A DNA stretch of 64,000 nt from Micromonospora lutea (GTDB lineage Bacteria > Actinomycetota > Actinomycetes > Mycobacteriales > Micromonosporaceae): contig NZ_BOPB01000013.1 in assembly GCF_016863535.1 (NCBI RefSeq), forward strand, positions 248,001 to 312,000, in the 5' to 3' direction. Within the stretch, counting starts at the first letter, position 1. The number at the start of each line of letters is the position of its first letter. Under the pieces are notes generated by a model, which saw nothing but the letters and a program-made list of their open reading frames with translations, had not been told where the DNA came from and did no database searches. Shown here in pieces: positions 40,433 to 49,568 of the stretch. Made by a program: the position numbers and the translations under genes.

Positions 40433-42820
40433 GTGCAGCCCAATCCCGACCGGTCGTCTCCGGAGGTCGACGAGCCGCAGCCCGACGAGCGGTGGCGGAT
40501 CCGGCGGACCTGGGACGACCTGGACCGGCTCGGTGAGACCGAGTCGGTCTTCGCGTTGAGCAACGGCTGGCTGGGTTGGCGCGGCACCCTCGACGAGGGC
40601 GACCCGGTCGACATGCCGGGCAGCTACCTCAACGGGTTGCACGAATGCCGGGAGCTGACCTATCCCGAGGACGGCTACGCCTTCCCACAGCTCAGTGACA
40701 CCGTCATCAGTGCGCCGAACGCCACGCTGGTGCGGCTCTGGGTCGGTGACGAGCCGCTGGACCTGCGCACCGGCACGGTAGTCGCCCACGAGCAGGTGCT
40801 GGACCTGCGCGCCGGCGTGATCGAACGGCGCACCGAATGGATCTCGCCGGCCGGGGACGGGGTGCGGGTACGCAGCACCCGGCTGGTGTCGCTGCGCCGC
40901 CGCCGGGTCGGTGCCGTCGACTGGACCGTGGAACCCCTGGACGGGCCGGTCGACGTGCGGATCTGCGCGGACCTGCTGGCCAACGAGCGCGTCCCGGACC
41001 GCGGCGACGACCCTCGGGCCGCCTCGCTGATCCAGGACCCGCTCGCCGCCGAGCTGCATCGGGTCGACGGTGCCGACGCGCTGCTGGTGCACCGTACCGA
41101 ACGCAGCGGGCAGCGGGTCGCGGTCGCGGTCGCGCACCGGACGGCGGTGCCGGAGCACATCACCACCGGGGTCGACGCGACGCCCGACCGGATCCGACTC
41201 ACCCTCATCGGGTCGCTGCGACCCGGCGAGCGGGCACAGCTGACCAAGTTCGCGGCATACGAGTGGGCGCCCGTCGCCGACTCCTCGGTCGAGGAACTGG
41301 CCGGCCAGGTCACCGTCGAGGCGGACGCCGCGCGCGCCGCCGGCTTCGCCGGCCTGCTCGCCGAACACCGGGCCGCCCTCGCCAGCGCCTGGCGCGCCGC
41401 CGACGTGGTGCTCGACGGCGACGAGGAGCTGCAACTGGCCATCCGATTCGCGATGTTCCACCTGATCCAGGCGGGGCGCACGGACGGGGACCGGGCCATC
41501 GCCGCCAAGGGACTGACCGGCAACGGCTACGACGGGCACGTCCTCTGGGACACCGAGGGGTACGTGCTGCCGGTGCTCACCTACATCGCGCCGGACGTGG
41601 CCCGGTCGGCGCTGCGTTGGCGGCACGCGCACCTGCCGCAGGCGTTCGACCGCGCGGCGGAGCTACGGCTCACCGGTGCCACCTTTCCCTGGCGGACCAT
41701 CAGCGGCCGGGAGTGCTCCGGCTACTGGCCGGCCGGCACCGCCGGGCTGCACGTCAACGCCGACATCGCCGACGCGGTCCTGCGCTACGTCGCGGCCACC
41801 GGCGACGAGGATCTCCTGACCGGCCCCGGGCTGGAGCTGCTGGTGGCCACCGCCCGGTTGTGGCACGGCTTCGGGCACTTCACCGACGACGGCAGCTTCC
41901 ACATCGTCGGGGTGACCGGCCCGGACGAGTACTCCGCGCTGGTCGACGACAACCTGTTCACCAACCTGATGGCGCGACGGAACCTGCGCGGCGCGGCCGA
42001 CGCCGTCGAACGGCACCCGGAGGCAGCCGGACGCCTGGACGTGGACCCGACCGAGGTGGCCGGTTGGCGGGCCGCCGCCGAGGCGATGACCGTGCCGTAC
42101 GACCCGAAGCGCGCGGTGCACCAGCAGGCCGCCGGGTTCACCGACCGGCCGGAGTGGAACTTCGGCGACACCGGCGACGACGACTACCCGTTGCTGCTGC
42201 ACTTCCCCTACCTGGAGCTGTACCGGCACCAGGTGGTCAAGCAGGCCGACCTGGTGCTGGCGATGCTGCGGTGCCCGGGTGAGTTCACCGCCGAGGAGAA
42301 GGCCGCCAACTTCGCCTACTACGAGGCGCGGACGGTCCGGGACTCGTCGCTGTCCGCCGCCCCGCAGGGCGTGCTCGCCGCCGAACTGGGCCACCTCGAC
42401 CTGGCGTACGACCTGTTCGCCGAGTCGGTGCTCCAGGACCTGAAGGATCTCGGCGACAAAACCGGCGACGGGCTGCACCTGGCTTCGCTGGGCGGGGCGT
42501 GGTTGGCGCTGGTGCAGGGCTTCGGTGGGTTGCGCGACGACCGCGAGCTACTGTCGTTCGACCCGCGGCTGCCCGACCGGATCGACCGCCTCGCGTTCAG
42601 CCTGATCTGGCACGGTCACCGGCTGCACGTCACGTTGACCGCCGACGAGGCCCGCTACGAGCTGCCGGACGCCGAGGGCGACGCCGCGATCGAGCTGTGG
42701 CACCACGGCGAGCGGCTGCGGGTGACCGCCGGCCAGTCGACGACCCGCCCCATGCCCCCGCTGCCCGACCTCGGACCCGAGCCGCCCTCCCCGCCCGGCC
42801 GCCGCCCCGCCCGTCGCTGA
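40433..42820 (+). CDS. Glycoside hydrolase family 65 protein (maltose/trehalose/kojibiose phosphorylase type)
   Basis: It acts on alpha-glucosides, usually releasing beta-glucose 1-phosphate. The ~795-residue product has an N-terminal beta-sandwich beginning FALSNGWLGWRGTLDEGDP and a central (alpha/alpha)6 barrel with GYDGHVLWDTEGYVLPVL. The general acid Glu lies in VTGPDEYSALVDDN, and the C-terminal domain follows VVKQADLVLAM. GTG 40433 is five bases after GGAGG; ATG 40418 is the alternative. The substrate cannot be fixed from sequence. Confidence 0.88.
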   Translation: MQPNPDRSSPEVDEPQPDERWRIRRTWDDLDRLGETESVFALSNGWLGWRGTLDEGDPVDMPGSYLNGLHECRELTYPEDGYAFPQLSDTVISAPNATLVRLWVGDEPLDLRTGTVVAHEQVLDLRAGVIERRTEWISPAGDGVRVRSTRLVSLRRRRVGAVDWTVEPLDGPVDVRICADLLANERVPDRGDDPRAASLIQDPLAAELHRVDGADALLVHRTERSGQRVAVAVAHRTAVPEHITTGVDATPDRIRLTLIGSLRPGERAQLTKFAAYEWAPVADSSVEELAGQVTVEADAARAAGFAGLLAEHRAALASAWRAADVVLDGDEELQLAIRFAMFHLIQAGRTDGDRAIAAKGLTGNGYDGHVLWDTEGYVLPVLTYIAPDVARSALRWRHAHLPQAFDRAAELRLTGATFPWRTISGRECSGYWPAGTAGLHVNADIADAVLRYVAATGDEDLLTGPGLELLVATARLWHGFGHFTDDGSFHIVGVTGPDEYSALVDDNLFTNLMARRNLRGAADAVERHPEAAGRLDVDPTEVAGWRAAAEAMTVPYDPKRAVHQQAAGFTDRPEWNFGDTGDDDYPLLLHFPYLELYRHQVVKQADLVLAMLRCPGEFTAEEKAANFAYYEARTVRDSSLSAAPQGVLAAELGHLDLAYDLFAESVLQDLKDLGDKTGDGLHLASLGGAWLALVQGFGGLRDDRELLSFDPRLPDRIDRLAFSLIWHGHRLHVTLTADEARYELPDAEGDAAIELWHHGERLRVTAGQSTTRPMPPLPDLGPEPPSPPGRRPARR

Positions 42821-42823
42821 GGT

Positions 42824-42877
42824 GTAAGGAAGGGCACCTTATTAACGCCTGCGGTATAGGAAGGGCCCCTTGCTAAC
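42824..42877. repeat. Dispersed palindromic repeat, copy 2
   Basis: It starts 3 bp after the GH65 stop. GTAAGGAAGGGCACCTT, centre TTAACGCCTGCGGTATAG, then GAAGGGCCCCTTGCTAAC. It aligns end to end with the reverse complement of 5292-5346 and would form a terminator hairpin here too. Confidence 0.8.
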
Positions 42878-42979
42878 AGCACACCCTTGCGGAGTGCCGG
42901 CTGGCAACGGCGGGGCTGCCGACCCCGGTTCGGGCGCACCCGCATGGGGGCACGACCTGAGCCAGGGCCGGCGGAGTGG

Positions 42980-43705
42980 TCAGGCGGGCGCGGTGGCGGC
43001 GAGCGCCGCGTTCGCCTGCGGGGTCCCGGTGAGCGCCCGCTTCCGGACGCCGAAGATGATCAGGTAGCCGATGATCCAGAATTCGCCCACGGTCGCGGGG
43101 ACCACCAGCAGGTCAGCGGCGATTCCAGCACCGGGGGCGAGGTAGCCGACGAAGGTCATGAGCAGGTAGCCCACCCCACCGGCGACGAGGATCCAGCCGA
43201 GCGGGCGGGGCAGCCAACCCGAACGCAGCACGCACCAGCCCATCGGCATCAGCCAGAGGCCGAAGAAGAGCCCGCCGACTCCCCACAGGTTCTCGCTGAC
43301 GAGATACAGCAGTTGGACGGTGTCGGCGGTCCCGCCGACAGCCGCCCCGCCAGTCCCGCCGGTGGCCACCCCGACCGCGGTCGCGAGCATGGCGGCGCTG
43401 CCGAGGATCACGACGGCGTTGACGATGCCGAAGGCGGCGATACTGCCGGCGGCGGTGCTGTCGACGGTACGGAACAGACGGTAGAACCAGACGGCGGCGA
43501 GCGTCTGGGTGAGGACGACGAGCAGTTCGAGTGCCACCCCCACCCGCGCCAACGACTCGTTGGCGACCAGGTTGGCGAGGGTCACGTCGGCGTCACCGGC
43601 GTCGAAGATCATGGGACGGATGGTGAGGAACCCCAGCATGCCGGCGATGCCGAGGCCGAGGTAGAACAGTCCGGTCGTACGGGCGGTGCGGATCAGCGGA
43701 TGCAT
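42980..43705 (-). CDS. DUF4386 family membrane protein
   Basis: A 241-residue protein with six or so hydrophobic helices and the family pattern ARTTGLFYLGLGIAGMLGFL near the start, LLYLVSENLWGVGGLFFGLWLMPMG and GGVGYLLMTFVGYL later. Function unknown. It is divergent from a TetR regulator across a 93-bp region with paired operators, so it is very likely that regulator's target. Confidence 0.85.
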   Translation of the reverse strand: MHPLIRTARTTGLFYLGLGIAGMLGFLTIRPMIFDAGDADVTLANLVANESLARVGVALELLVVLTQTLAAVWFYRLFRTVDSTAAGSIAAFGIVNAVVILGSAAMLATAVGVATGGTGGAAVGGTADTVQLLYLVSENLWGVGGLFFGLWLMPMGWCVLRSGWLPRPLGWILVAGGVGYLLMTFVGYLAPGAGIAADLLVVPATVGEFWIIGYLIIFGVRKRALTGTPQANAALAATAPA

Positions 43706-43743
43706 GGTGGGCTCCCTTGGTTGCGGCGGACCGGGCAGATGAG

Positions 43744-43777
43744 CCTTACGTCGTAAGGCAAATCGTACGTTGTAAGG
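43744..43777. promoter_or_regulatory. Tandem TetR-type operators
   Basis: A perfect 15-bp palindrome CCTTACG-T-CGTAAGG (43744-43758) is followed six bases later by a degenerate second site CGTACGT-TGTAAGG (43764-43777). Both lie between the divergent DUF4386 and TetR genes, the expected place for autoregulation. Confidence 0.75.
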
Positions 43778-43798
43778 TCAAGGAGGGGTGGGGGCCAC

Positions 43799-44494
43799 AT
43801 GGCAGCGAGGAAACGGCGGGAGCCGCTGAGCCGTGACCGGGCACTGGCCACCGCGACAGCGCTGGTGGACGCGGAGGGAATGGCGGCGCTGACGATGCGC
43901 CGGCTCGCCGCTGACCTCGGCGTCGAGGCGATGTCTCTCTATCACCATCTGCCCGGCAAGGAAGGGCTCCTGGACGGCCTCGTCGAGGCCGTCATCGCCG
44001 AGATCACCGCAGCGGCCGACCAGGCCGAGACGGATGCGGCCGGCGGAGACTGGCGTACCCGGCTCCGACTGCGTTTCCTCGCCGCACGAACGGTCATGCT
44101 GCGGCACCCGTGGGCACCCGCACTGCTCAGCTCCCGCCCGACCATTCCCCCCGGGATCTACGGCTACTACGAAGGCATCCTCGCCACCCTGGTCGACGGC
44201 GGCTTTTCGTACCGGATCGCCCATCGGGCGCTGCACGCGTTCGGCAGCCTGGCACTCGGCTTCGCCCAGGAGGTCTTCAAGCCCGCAGGCGAGGAGGTCG
44301 ACGCCGCAGAGGCGGAACTGGCCGTGCTGGCCGAGCAACTGCCCCACCTCGGCGCGATGGTCGCCGCCGAGATGCACGCCGCCACCGACCCCACCCTGGG
44401 CTGGTGTGACAGTCAGACCGAGTTCGAGTTCACCCTCGATCTGCTCTTCGACGGCCTGGAGCAGGCTCGTGACCGATCCGCCACCGATGGATGA
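43799..44494 (+). CDS. TetR/AcrR family repressor
   Basis: A 231-residue protein. The N-terminal HTH (ALTMRRLAADLGVEAMSLYHHLPGKEGLLDGL) is of the TetR class with the SLYHHLPGKEGLLD form seen in the TetR_C_1 (tetracycline-repressor-like C-terminal) group. The C-terminal ligand domain includes LHAFGSLALGFAQEV. It should bind the tandem operators 22-55 bp upstream and control itself and the DUF4386 gene. The inducer is unknown. Confidence 0.88.
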   Translation: MAARKRREPLSRDRALATATALVDAEGMAALTMRRLAADLGVEAMSLYHHLPGKEGLLDGLVEAVIAEITAAADQAETDAAGGDWRTRLRLRFLAARTVMLRHPWAPALLSSRPTIPPGIYGYYEGILATLVDGGFSYRIAHRALHAFGSLALGFAQEVFKPAGEEVDAAEAELAVLAEQLPHLGAMVAAEMHAATDPTLGWCDSQTEFEFTLDLLFDGLEQARDRSATDG

Positions 44495-44581
44495 CAGCTG
44501 GCACCGCCAGCCGACGTTCCGAAGCCGGGCCGGATCGCCTGGATGGGCGGCGATTCACCGCGACGGCAGCCGGTGGTCAAA

Positions 44582-45163
44582 TCAGGAGCCGTTGCGCGCG
44601 TCGGTCAGCGTGGTGGGCGTGATTTTGATGTCCGTCAGGCGCGCGTCGAGCCCGTCACCAATCGGCGACTGCACGCTGAATCCGATCCGGTGCCCGGCTA
44701 CCGGCCCGAGCGTGAACAGCCGGGCGAGCGCCCACAGCGTGCCATCGTCGGAGTGGTGGAACGCGTACACCGCACCCATGCGGGAGATCCGCAGCCAGGA
44801 CCGCCCGGGCTTCGACACGGCCACCCCGTTGGCGTCGTCGGACACCTCGCGGGTCACCACGGTGACGATCATGTCGGTGCCGGCCGGTGATCGCTCCAGG
44901 GCGAGCTTCGCCCAGGTCGTCGGCCCGCCGTGGACGAACAGGGCGACCGCGTCGTAGGTTTCCGCCAGCGGCGCTTCGACCAGGGCACTGAGCTGGAAAT
45001 CGCCGTCGAGCCGGGTCAGCCTGAGCGGTGCTGATCCGGTCGGCTCGCCGCCGGCCGGATCGACGAACCAGTCCGTACGGGCCGGCGCGCTCAGCAGGCC
45101 GTTGCCGGGAAACTCGACGCGATCACCGTTGACGTCCTGCCAGTCAAGCGACTCCATCGACAT
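44582..45163 (-). CDS. DUF1349 family (concanavalin-like) protein
   Basis: A 193-residue protein with the DUF1349 core: TDWFVDPAGG, DFQLSALVEAPLAETYDAVALFV, WAKLALERSP and WLRISRMGAVYAFHHSDDG. The family has a jelly-roll fold and no proven enzymatic role. ATG 45163 is the chosen start; a TTG at 45199 is possible. Confidence 0.78.
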   Translation of the reverse strand: MSMESLDWQDVNGDRVEFPGNGLLSAPARTDWFVDPAGGEPTGSAPLRLTRLDGDFQLSALVEAPLAETYDAVALFVHGGPTTWAKLALERSPAGTDMIVTVVTREVSDDANGVAVSKPGRSWLRISRMGAVYAFHHSDDGTLWALARLFTLGPVAGHRIGFSVQSPIGDGLDARLTDIKITPTTLTDARNGS

Positions 45164-45256
45164 GTCGGCAAGGGTGCCGGGCGTACCCCGCGAAGACAAC
45201 CCACTCGGACCGGTCCGGCCAGGTCAACCGGGCATGGAAGCGCTGCCACCCGGACG

Positions 45257-46036
45257 TCACGCGGTGCTCGTCGCGCTCAGGCGGGTGATGTCGCGTTGCA
45301 GCCGGATGATGTCGGTCATCGTGTAGAGACCCTCACCCGGCTCGGGCTCGTTGCCCAGCGGTGGCTGCTGGTGCTGGGCGGCCACGGCCAGCACCTGATT
45401 GGCGGGGTCGGGCAGGTAGTTGAGCCCGACCACCCCGAACCGGGCATGTCCCCGGTCGAGGGCGGCGGGCCGGCCGGACAACTGGCCCAACGTCGGCGGC
45501 CGGTCGAAACTGCCGGAGTAGAACTCGATGACCGGGTACGCCCTGGATGCCGCGACCTGGCGCACGAACGCCGTGTAGAACTTCGCCGCCACCTGAATGG
45601 AAATCACATCGCCGGGGCGCAGAAGTGTCAACGCGCTGGGCCGACGCGGCCGGCGAGTCAGCGCTGACGGTGGCGTGGTCAGGAACCGCTTGATGGTCGG
45701 AGACTGCCGGGCGAAGGCGTCGGAGAGTACGACATCACGGTTGAGCGCGTCTATGGAAGTCAGTGCGTGAGCTGTGACAGCTTCATCAGTGAGGCCGTAC
45801 CTGTGCAGCAGAACAGCCAGCGCCACCCACCCGCGGTGCCGCGTATCCGGAGCGGTGTCATCGGCGTCGAGCAGACACCGCCAGCGGGCGAGGATCGGGC
45901 GAACAACGTCCGTATCGGCCCGCGACTCTTCTGGTGACCGCAGCATCTGCCAGCCCACCCACCGCGCCAGGTCCTCGTCCAATGCGCGTACGAGGAAGGG
46001 CGCGGCGAGCTTGACCAGAATCTGCTGATGCTTCAC
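45257..46036 (-). CDS. Hypothetical protein (259 aa)
   Basis: Starts MKHQQILVKLAAPFLVRALDE. The first half is helical (ARWVGWQML, HRGWVALAVLLHRYGL) and the second has VISIQVAAKFYTAFVRQVA and IEFYSGSFDRPPTLGQLSG. There is no signal, membrane segment or recognisable motif. Codon use matches neighbours. Confidence 0.55.
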   Translation of the reverse strand: MKHQQILVKLAAPFLVRALDEDLARWVGWQMLRSPEESRADTDVVRPILARWRCLLDADDTAPDTRHRGWVALAVLLHRYGLTDEAVTAHALTSIDALNRDVVLSDAFARQSPTIKRFLTTPPSALTRRPRRPSALTLLRPGDVISIQVAAKFYTAFVRQVAASRAYPVIEFYSGSFDRPPTLGQLSGRPAALDRGHARFGVVGLNYLPDPANQVLAVAAQHQQPPLGNEPEPGEGLYTMTDIIRLQRDITRLSATSTA

Positions 46037-46041
46037 GCCGG

Positions 46042-46215
46042 GTGAGTGTGACAGACCTGCGCACCTTGCCCTGGGCAGCGATGGACCGGCGTCGGACTGT
46101 CGAGCGTCTGACGAGTGCCGGCGCGACCGTGCTCCGGACCGTTGACGAGCCGGAGAGGGCTTTCTACGCCGCGCTTCTACAGGACCCGGAAGGCAACGAG
46201 TTCTGCGTCGTCTGA
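46042..46215 (+). pseudogene. VOC/glyoxalase-family protein, C-terminal fragment
   Basis: A short frame ending at TGA 46213-46215 encodes RRRTVERLTSAGATVLRTVD and LLQDPEGNEFCVV. This is the typical C-terminus of the vicinal oxygen chelate fold, with the metal Glu in DPEGNEF. No matching N-terminal half is upstream, where the convergent-frame gene at 45257-46036 begins. It is a truncated remnant. Confidence 0.7.
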
Positions 46216-46269
46216 CTAGCCGACCCGCCGCGCCAGTTCAGCTCGCCGCCCACCCAGGGCAGGGATCGA

Positions 46270-47355
46270 TCAGTCGGTGTCGGTCGCCGCGAGTACCGCC
46301 AGACGCCGCCCGTCCGGAGACACGACTGCCAGGCCGATGTCCCAGGCGAGCTTGACGAACCATGCGGTGGATCCTTCGAACGAGTACCACGAGCAGCGGT
46401 TCGCGATGGCCTCGACGTCACCGGCTGATGCGTCGTGTGGGGCACCGACCAGTGCCGCGACCGACCGCCAGGCGAGCAACCTTCCGTACGCGCCGAACTC
46501 GCCGTCGCTGTAGGCGCCGCCGGTGGAGGCTGCGGAGAACAACTGTCGCCACGCCTGGGGCGCGGCGCATACGCCGAGCCCGGTCGTCATGCCCTGGGCG
46601 CATTGCAGACCGACGCGGACCAACGCGTCCCGGACCGCCTCTGGCGGGAGATCGTCGTCGAAGGCGAACGTTCGTGCTTCGATCTCACCGTTCGACTCCT
46701 CGGCCCAGTTGTCCACGGCGGCGGCGAGCAAGGCCGCCTCGTCGGGGGTGGTCGTCTCCTGCCAGTGGGGTACGGGTCCGTGCCCGGTCACCGGCTCGGC
46801 TGCCATGGCCGGCAACTCCTGGCTGCTTCCGTGGAGGTGGTGGTAGGGCAGGCTGGCGCGTTCTTCGATCGGAGTCAACGACAGCGGCAGCCAGCCGAGC
46901 GGGTGGTGACGCCAGTGCGAGGAGGTCGCCCACGGGTGCCGGACTTCGGCACCACGCAGCACCAACTCCTGGAGCAGACAGGCCCGCAGTTCCTCCGACC
47001 GGCCCGCGTCGAACACGACACCCAGGTCAGTCGTACCATGGGCCGAGGCGAGCAGGGACGCGGCGTAGCGGGTCGTACGGCGGTCCTGCACGCCGCCGAC
47101 CAACCGGACCGCCTGGTCGGTCACGCCCGGCGTGAGCGTCAGTAGCCGCAGCACCCGATCGAAGACGCTGCGAAACTGCCAGGGCGAGACGGCTTCCGCT
47201 GCGTACCTGTGCCACAACGCGATGCCGAGATCCGCGACGAAGCTCGCATCGCCCGCACCGAGACGCCGCTCGGCGAGTTCGTGGATCCTCGTCACATCGT
47301 CCAACCTGGTGACCGTAGCCGCGATATCCCGAGGAGTGCCATCCACGCCGAGCAC
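46270..47355 (-). CDS. Hypothetical protein (about 362 aa)
   Basis: From GTG 47355 (or GTG 47346) the product reads VLGVDGTPRDIAATVTRLDD. It is helix-rich, with TRYAASLLASAHGTTDLGVVFD, a middle segment GAEVRHPWATSSHWRHHPLGWLPL, and a C-terminal region AWRSVAALVGAPHDASAGDV with WYSFEGSTAWFVKLAWDIGLAVVSPDG. It resembles uncharacterised Streptomyces/Micromonospora cytosolic proteins of similar size. No catalytic motif recognised. Confidence 0.6.
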   Translation of the reverse strand: MLGVDGTPRDIAATVTRLDDVTRIHELAERRLGAGDASFVADLGIALWHRYAAEAVSPWQFRSVFDRVLRLLTLTPGVTDQAVRLVGGVQDRRTTRYAASLLASAHGTTDLGVVFDAGRSEELRACLLQELVLRGAEVRHPWATSSHWRHHPLGWLPLSLTPIEERASLPYHHLHGSSQELPAMAAEPVTGHGPVPHWQETTTPDEAALLAAAVDNWAEESNGEIEARTFAFDDDLPPEAVRDALVRVGLQCAQGMTTGLGVCAAPQAWRQLFSAASTGGAYSDGEFGAYGRLLAWRSVAALVGAPHDASAGDVEAIANRCSWYSFEGSTAWFVKLAWDIGLAVVSPDGRRLAVLAATDTD

Positions 47356-47383
47356 TCTAACCAGCGGCTCGCCTGGCCGACCG

Positions 47384-48442
47384 TCACCGTGGACAGGCAG
47401 GCCGCGCGGTCTCCGCCGGCGCGTGCAGCGTGAAGTGCGCGGACAGGGCGTCGAGGAAGTCGCGGGCGTCGAAGGCCGCACCGGCGGAGACGACCCCGGT
47501 CGCCCGGGTCCGTCCGGTGAGGACGCGGTCGACGGCCTCCACTGCGAGCGGCGCGCTGGTGGCGTAGATGTCCTGGCCGGTGGCGGTCACCCGGCGTTCG
47601 GCGTCGCCTGAGCGGACGAGGACGTCGACGACGAATGTCTGCGCGGAGCGACCGTGCTCGTCGACCCCCGTCGGCGTCTTGGGGTCAGCGGAGAGCAGGT
47701 CCGAGGCGGCCTTGGCGGCCATGTAGGTACGCACCTCCGGTACCGCCAGGTGGCTGGGGACGGTGACGACATCGGCCATGGTGAACTCGCCGATGACGCG
47801 CTGCGGGCCGAGCGGCGCGGGGAAGGACCACTCTAGGGTCGGCAGCGGGTCGTCGTGGTACTGCAACCGACCACCGGTGAAACGGACCCGGCGGCCACCG
47901 CGCCGCTGCGCCGAGATGGCGCCCGCGGCGAGCGTGCCCTCGGTCGGGTGCCAACTGCTCAGCCCATAGGCGACGTGCACCTCCTCCGCGCTGGTCCAGT
48001 CATCCATCGCGGCGGTGACCAGCAGGTCGCCGAGACCGCCGTAGAAGGCCATCGCCGGGACCACCACCGTGCCGGCGGCGCGGGCGCGTGCGGAGAAGTG
48101 CGCGAACGTGTCGAGGTTCGCCTCGATCTCGGCCGCCACGTCGACGTACGGGATGCCGGCGCGCAACGCCGCCTCGATCACCGGACCGGCGGTCGAGGCG
48201 AACGGTCCGGCGGTGTTGATCACGGCCTCCGCGCTCTCCAGCGCCCGGTCGAGCGAGGCCGGATCGTCGACGGATGCCTGCCGCGCCTCAAGGTTCGGAT
48301 GGTCCCGCAGCAGCGCCTGCAGCTTGCCCTGGTCGTGTCCGAGCAGCAGCGGGGCGTGTCCGCGTTGCTGCAGCTCGGCGACCACGAACCGCCCGGTGTG
48401 CCCGTAGGCGCCGTAGACCGCGACGTTTCTCGCCGTTGCCAT
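47384..48442 (-). CDS. Saccharopine dehydrogenase-like NAD(P)-binding protein
   Basis: A 352-residue product from ATG 48442, with GGAGGAGC nine bases upstream. The Rossmann start is NVAVYGAYGHTGRFVVAELQQRG, then AVINTAGPFASTAGPVIEAAL and GIPYVDVAAEIE, and AMAFYGGLGDLLVTAAM. This is the trans-acting enoyl reductase / saccharopine dehydrogenase-like fold; the substrate is unknown. It is divergent from a GlxA-type regulator 101 bp away, which probably controls it. Confidence 0.82.
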   Translation of the reverse strand: MATARNVAVYGAYGHTGRFVVAELQQRGHAPLLLGHDQGKLQALLRDHPNLEARQASVDDPASLDRALESAEAVINTAGPFASTAGPVIEAALRAGIPYVDVAAEIEANLDTFAHFSARARAAGTVVVPAMAFYGGLGDLLVTAAMDDWTSAEEVHVAYGLSSWHPTEGTLAAGAISAQRRGGRRVRFTGGRLQYHDDPLPTLEWSFPAPLGPQRVIGEFTMADVVTVPSHLAVPEVRTYMAAKAASDLLSADPKTPTGVDEHGRSAQTFVVDVLVRSGDAERRVTATGQDIYATSAPLAVEAVDRVLTGRTRATGVVSAGAAFDARDFLDALSAHFTLHAPAETARPACPR

Positions 48443-48543
48443 GTCCTGCTCCTCCACGTGGTTGATCCCGCTGCTGAAGATCTTGTTCGGGGTGACACAC
48501 GCCCGCCAGTGTCCGGAACGACACGACCCGTACAATTTCCGAC

Positions 48544-49491
48544 ATGGCTCTACCTCCGCGGAGCGTCGCCCTCGCCGCCACCGACGGCATGCTGCACTTC
48601 GAACTGGCCCTGGCCTACGAGGTCTTCGACGCCGCCCCGGCCGCCGTGCGTGTCCCCTGGTACGACGTGAGCGTGTGCGGCACCCAGTCGGTGCGCGTCG
48701 GCAGGTTCCGGCTGGACCCGGACCACGGACTCGACCGGCTGGCCCACGCCGGCACGGTGATCGTCCCCGCCCTGGCCGACGTCGACGAGGACCCGCCGAC
48801 CGACCTCATCGAGGCGGTACGCGCAGCTCACGAGGCCGGCGCGCGGATCGTCTCCCTCTGCACGGGCGCGTTCGTGCTCGCCGCCGCAGGCCTGCTGGAC
48901 GGGCTGCGCGCCACCACACACTGGGCGCACACCGAGCAGCTGGCCGCGCGCCATCCCCGAGTGACAGTCGACCCGGACGTGCTCTACGTCGACAACGGCA
49001 ACGTGCTCACCTCGGCCGGCAAGGCCGCGGCGATGGACCTGTGCCTGCACCTGGTCCGCCGCGACCACGGCTCGACGATCGCCAACATCGTCGCCCGCCG
49101 CCTGGTGGTGCCGCCGCACCGAGCCGGTGGCCAGGCACAGTTCGTCACCACGCCGGTGCCCGCCCGGGACGACCACCCCTTGGCCGACGTGATCCCCTGG
49201 GCCATGCGGCACCTGGACCAGCCACTCACCGTGGAGGACATGGCCCACCAGGCGAACGTGAGCTCACGGCACCTGACCCGACACTTCCACGCGATCACCG
49301 GCACCACCCCGCTGCAGTGGCTGCTGACCCAGCGGATCCGCCGCGCGCAGGAACTGCTCGAAACCACGAACGACAGCGTCGACACCATCGCCACGGCCGC
49401 CGGCATGGGCACCGCGACCACCCTGCGCCGCCACTTCCGCCGCATGGTCGGCGTACCGCCGGACACCTACCGCCAGACGTTCCGGCCGTAA
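48544..49491 (+). CDS. GlxA-family AraC-type regulator with DJ-1/PfpI domain
   Basis: The product is 315 residues. The N-terminal DJ-1/PfpI domain includes VIVPALADVDEDPP and the nucleophile-elbow form RIVSLCTGAFVLAAAGLLDG, then TTHWAHTEQLAARHP and LYVDNGNVLTSAGKAAAMD. The C-terminal pair of AraC helix-turn-helices is VEDMAHQANVSSRHLTRHFHAITG and VDTIATAAGMGTATTLRRHF. It is divergent from the saccharopine-dehydrogenase-like gene. Confidence 0.88.
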   Translation: MALPPRSVALAATDGMLHFELALAYEVFDAAPAAVRVPWYDVSVCGTQSVRVGRFRLDPDHGLDRLAHAGTVIVPALADVDEDPPTDLIEAVRAAHEAGARIVSLCTGAFVLAAAGLLDGLRATTHWAHTEQLAARHPRVTVDPDVLYVDNGNVLTSAGKAAAMDLCLHLVRRDHGSTIANIVARRLVVPPHRAGGQAQFVTTPVPARDDHPLADVIPWAMRHLDQPLTVEDMAHQANVSSRHLTRHFHAITGTTPLQWLLTQRIRRAQELLETTNDSVDTIATAAGMGTATTLRRHFRRMVGVPPDTYRQTFRP

Positions 49492-49568
49492 GCTGCGGTC
49501 CTCACCGGGCGGACGGTGAGCCGGACGGGTGTCACCACCGCCCCGGAACGGTGCCGCAGGTCCCCGGA

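Noticed and set aside
42887..43756. Plus-strand frame opposite the DUF4386 gene
   Set aside because: It is hydrophilic and low complexity, antisense to a clear polytopic membrane protein.
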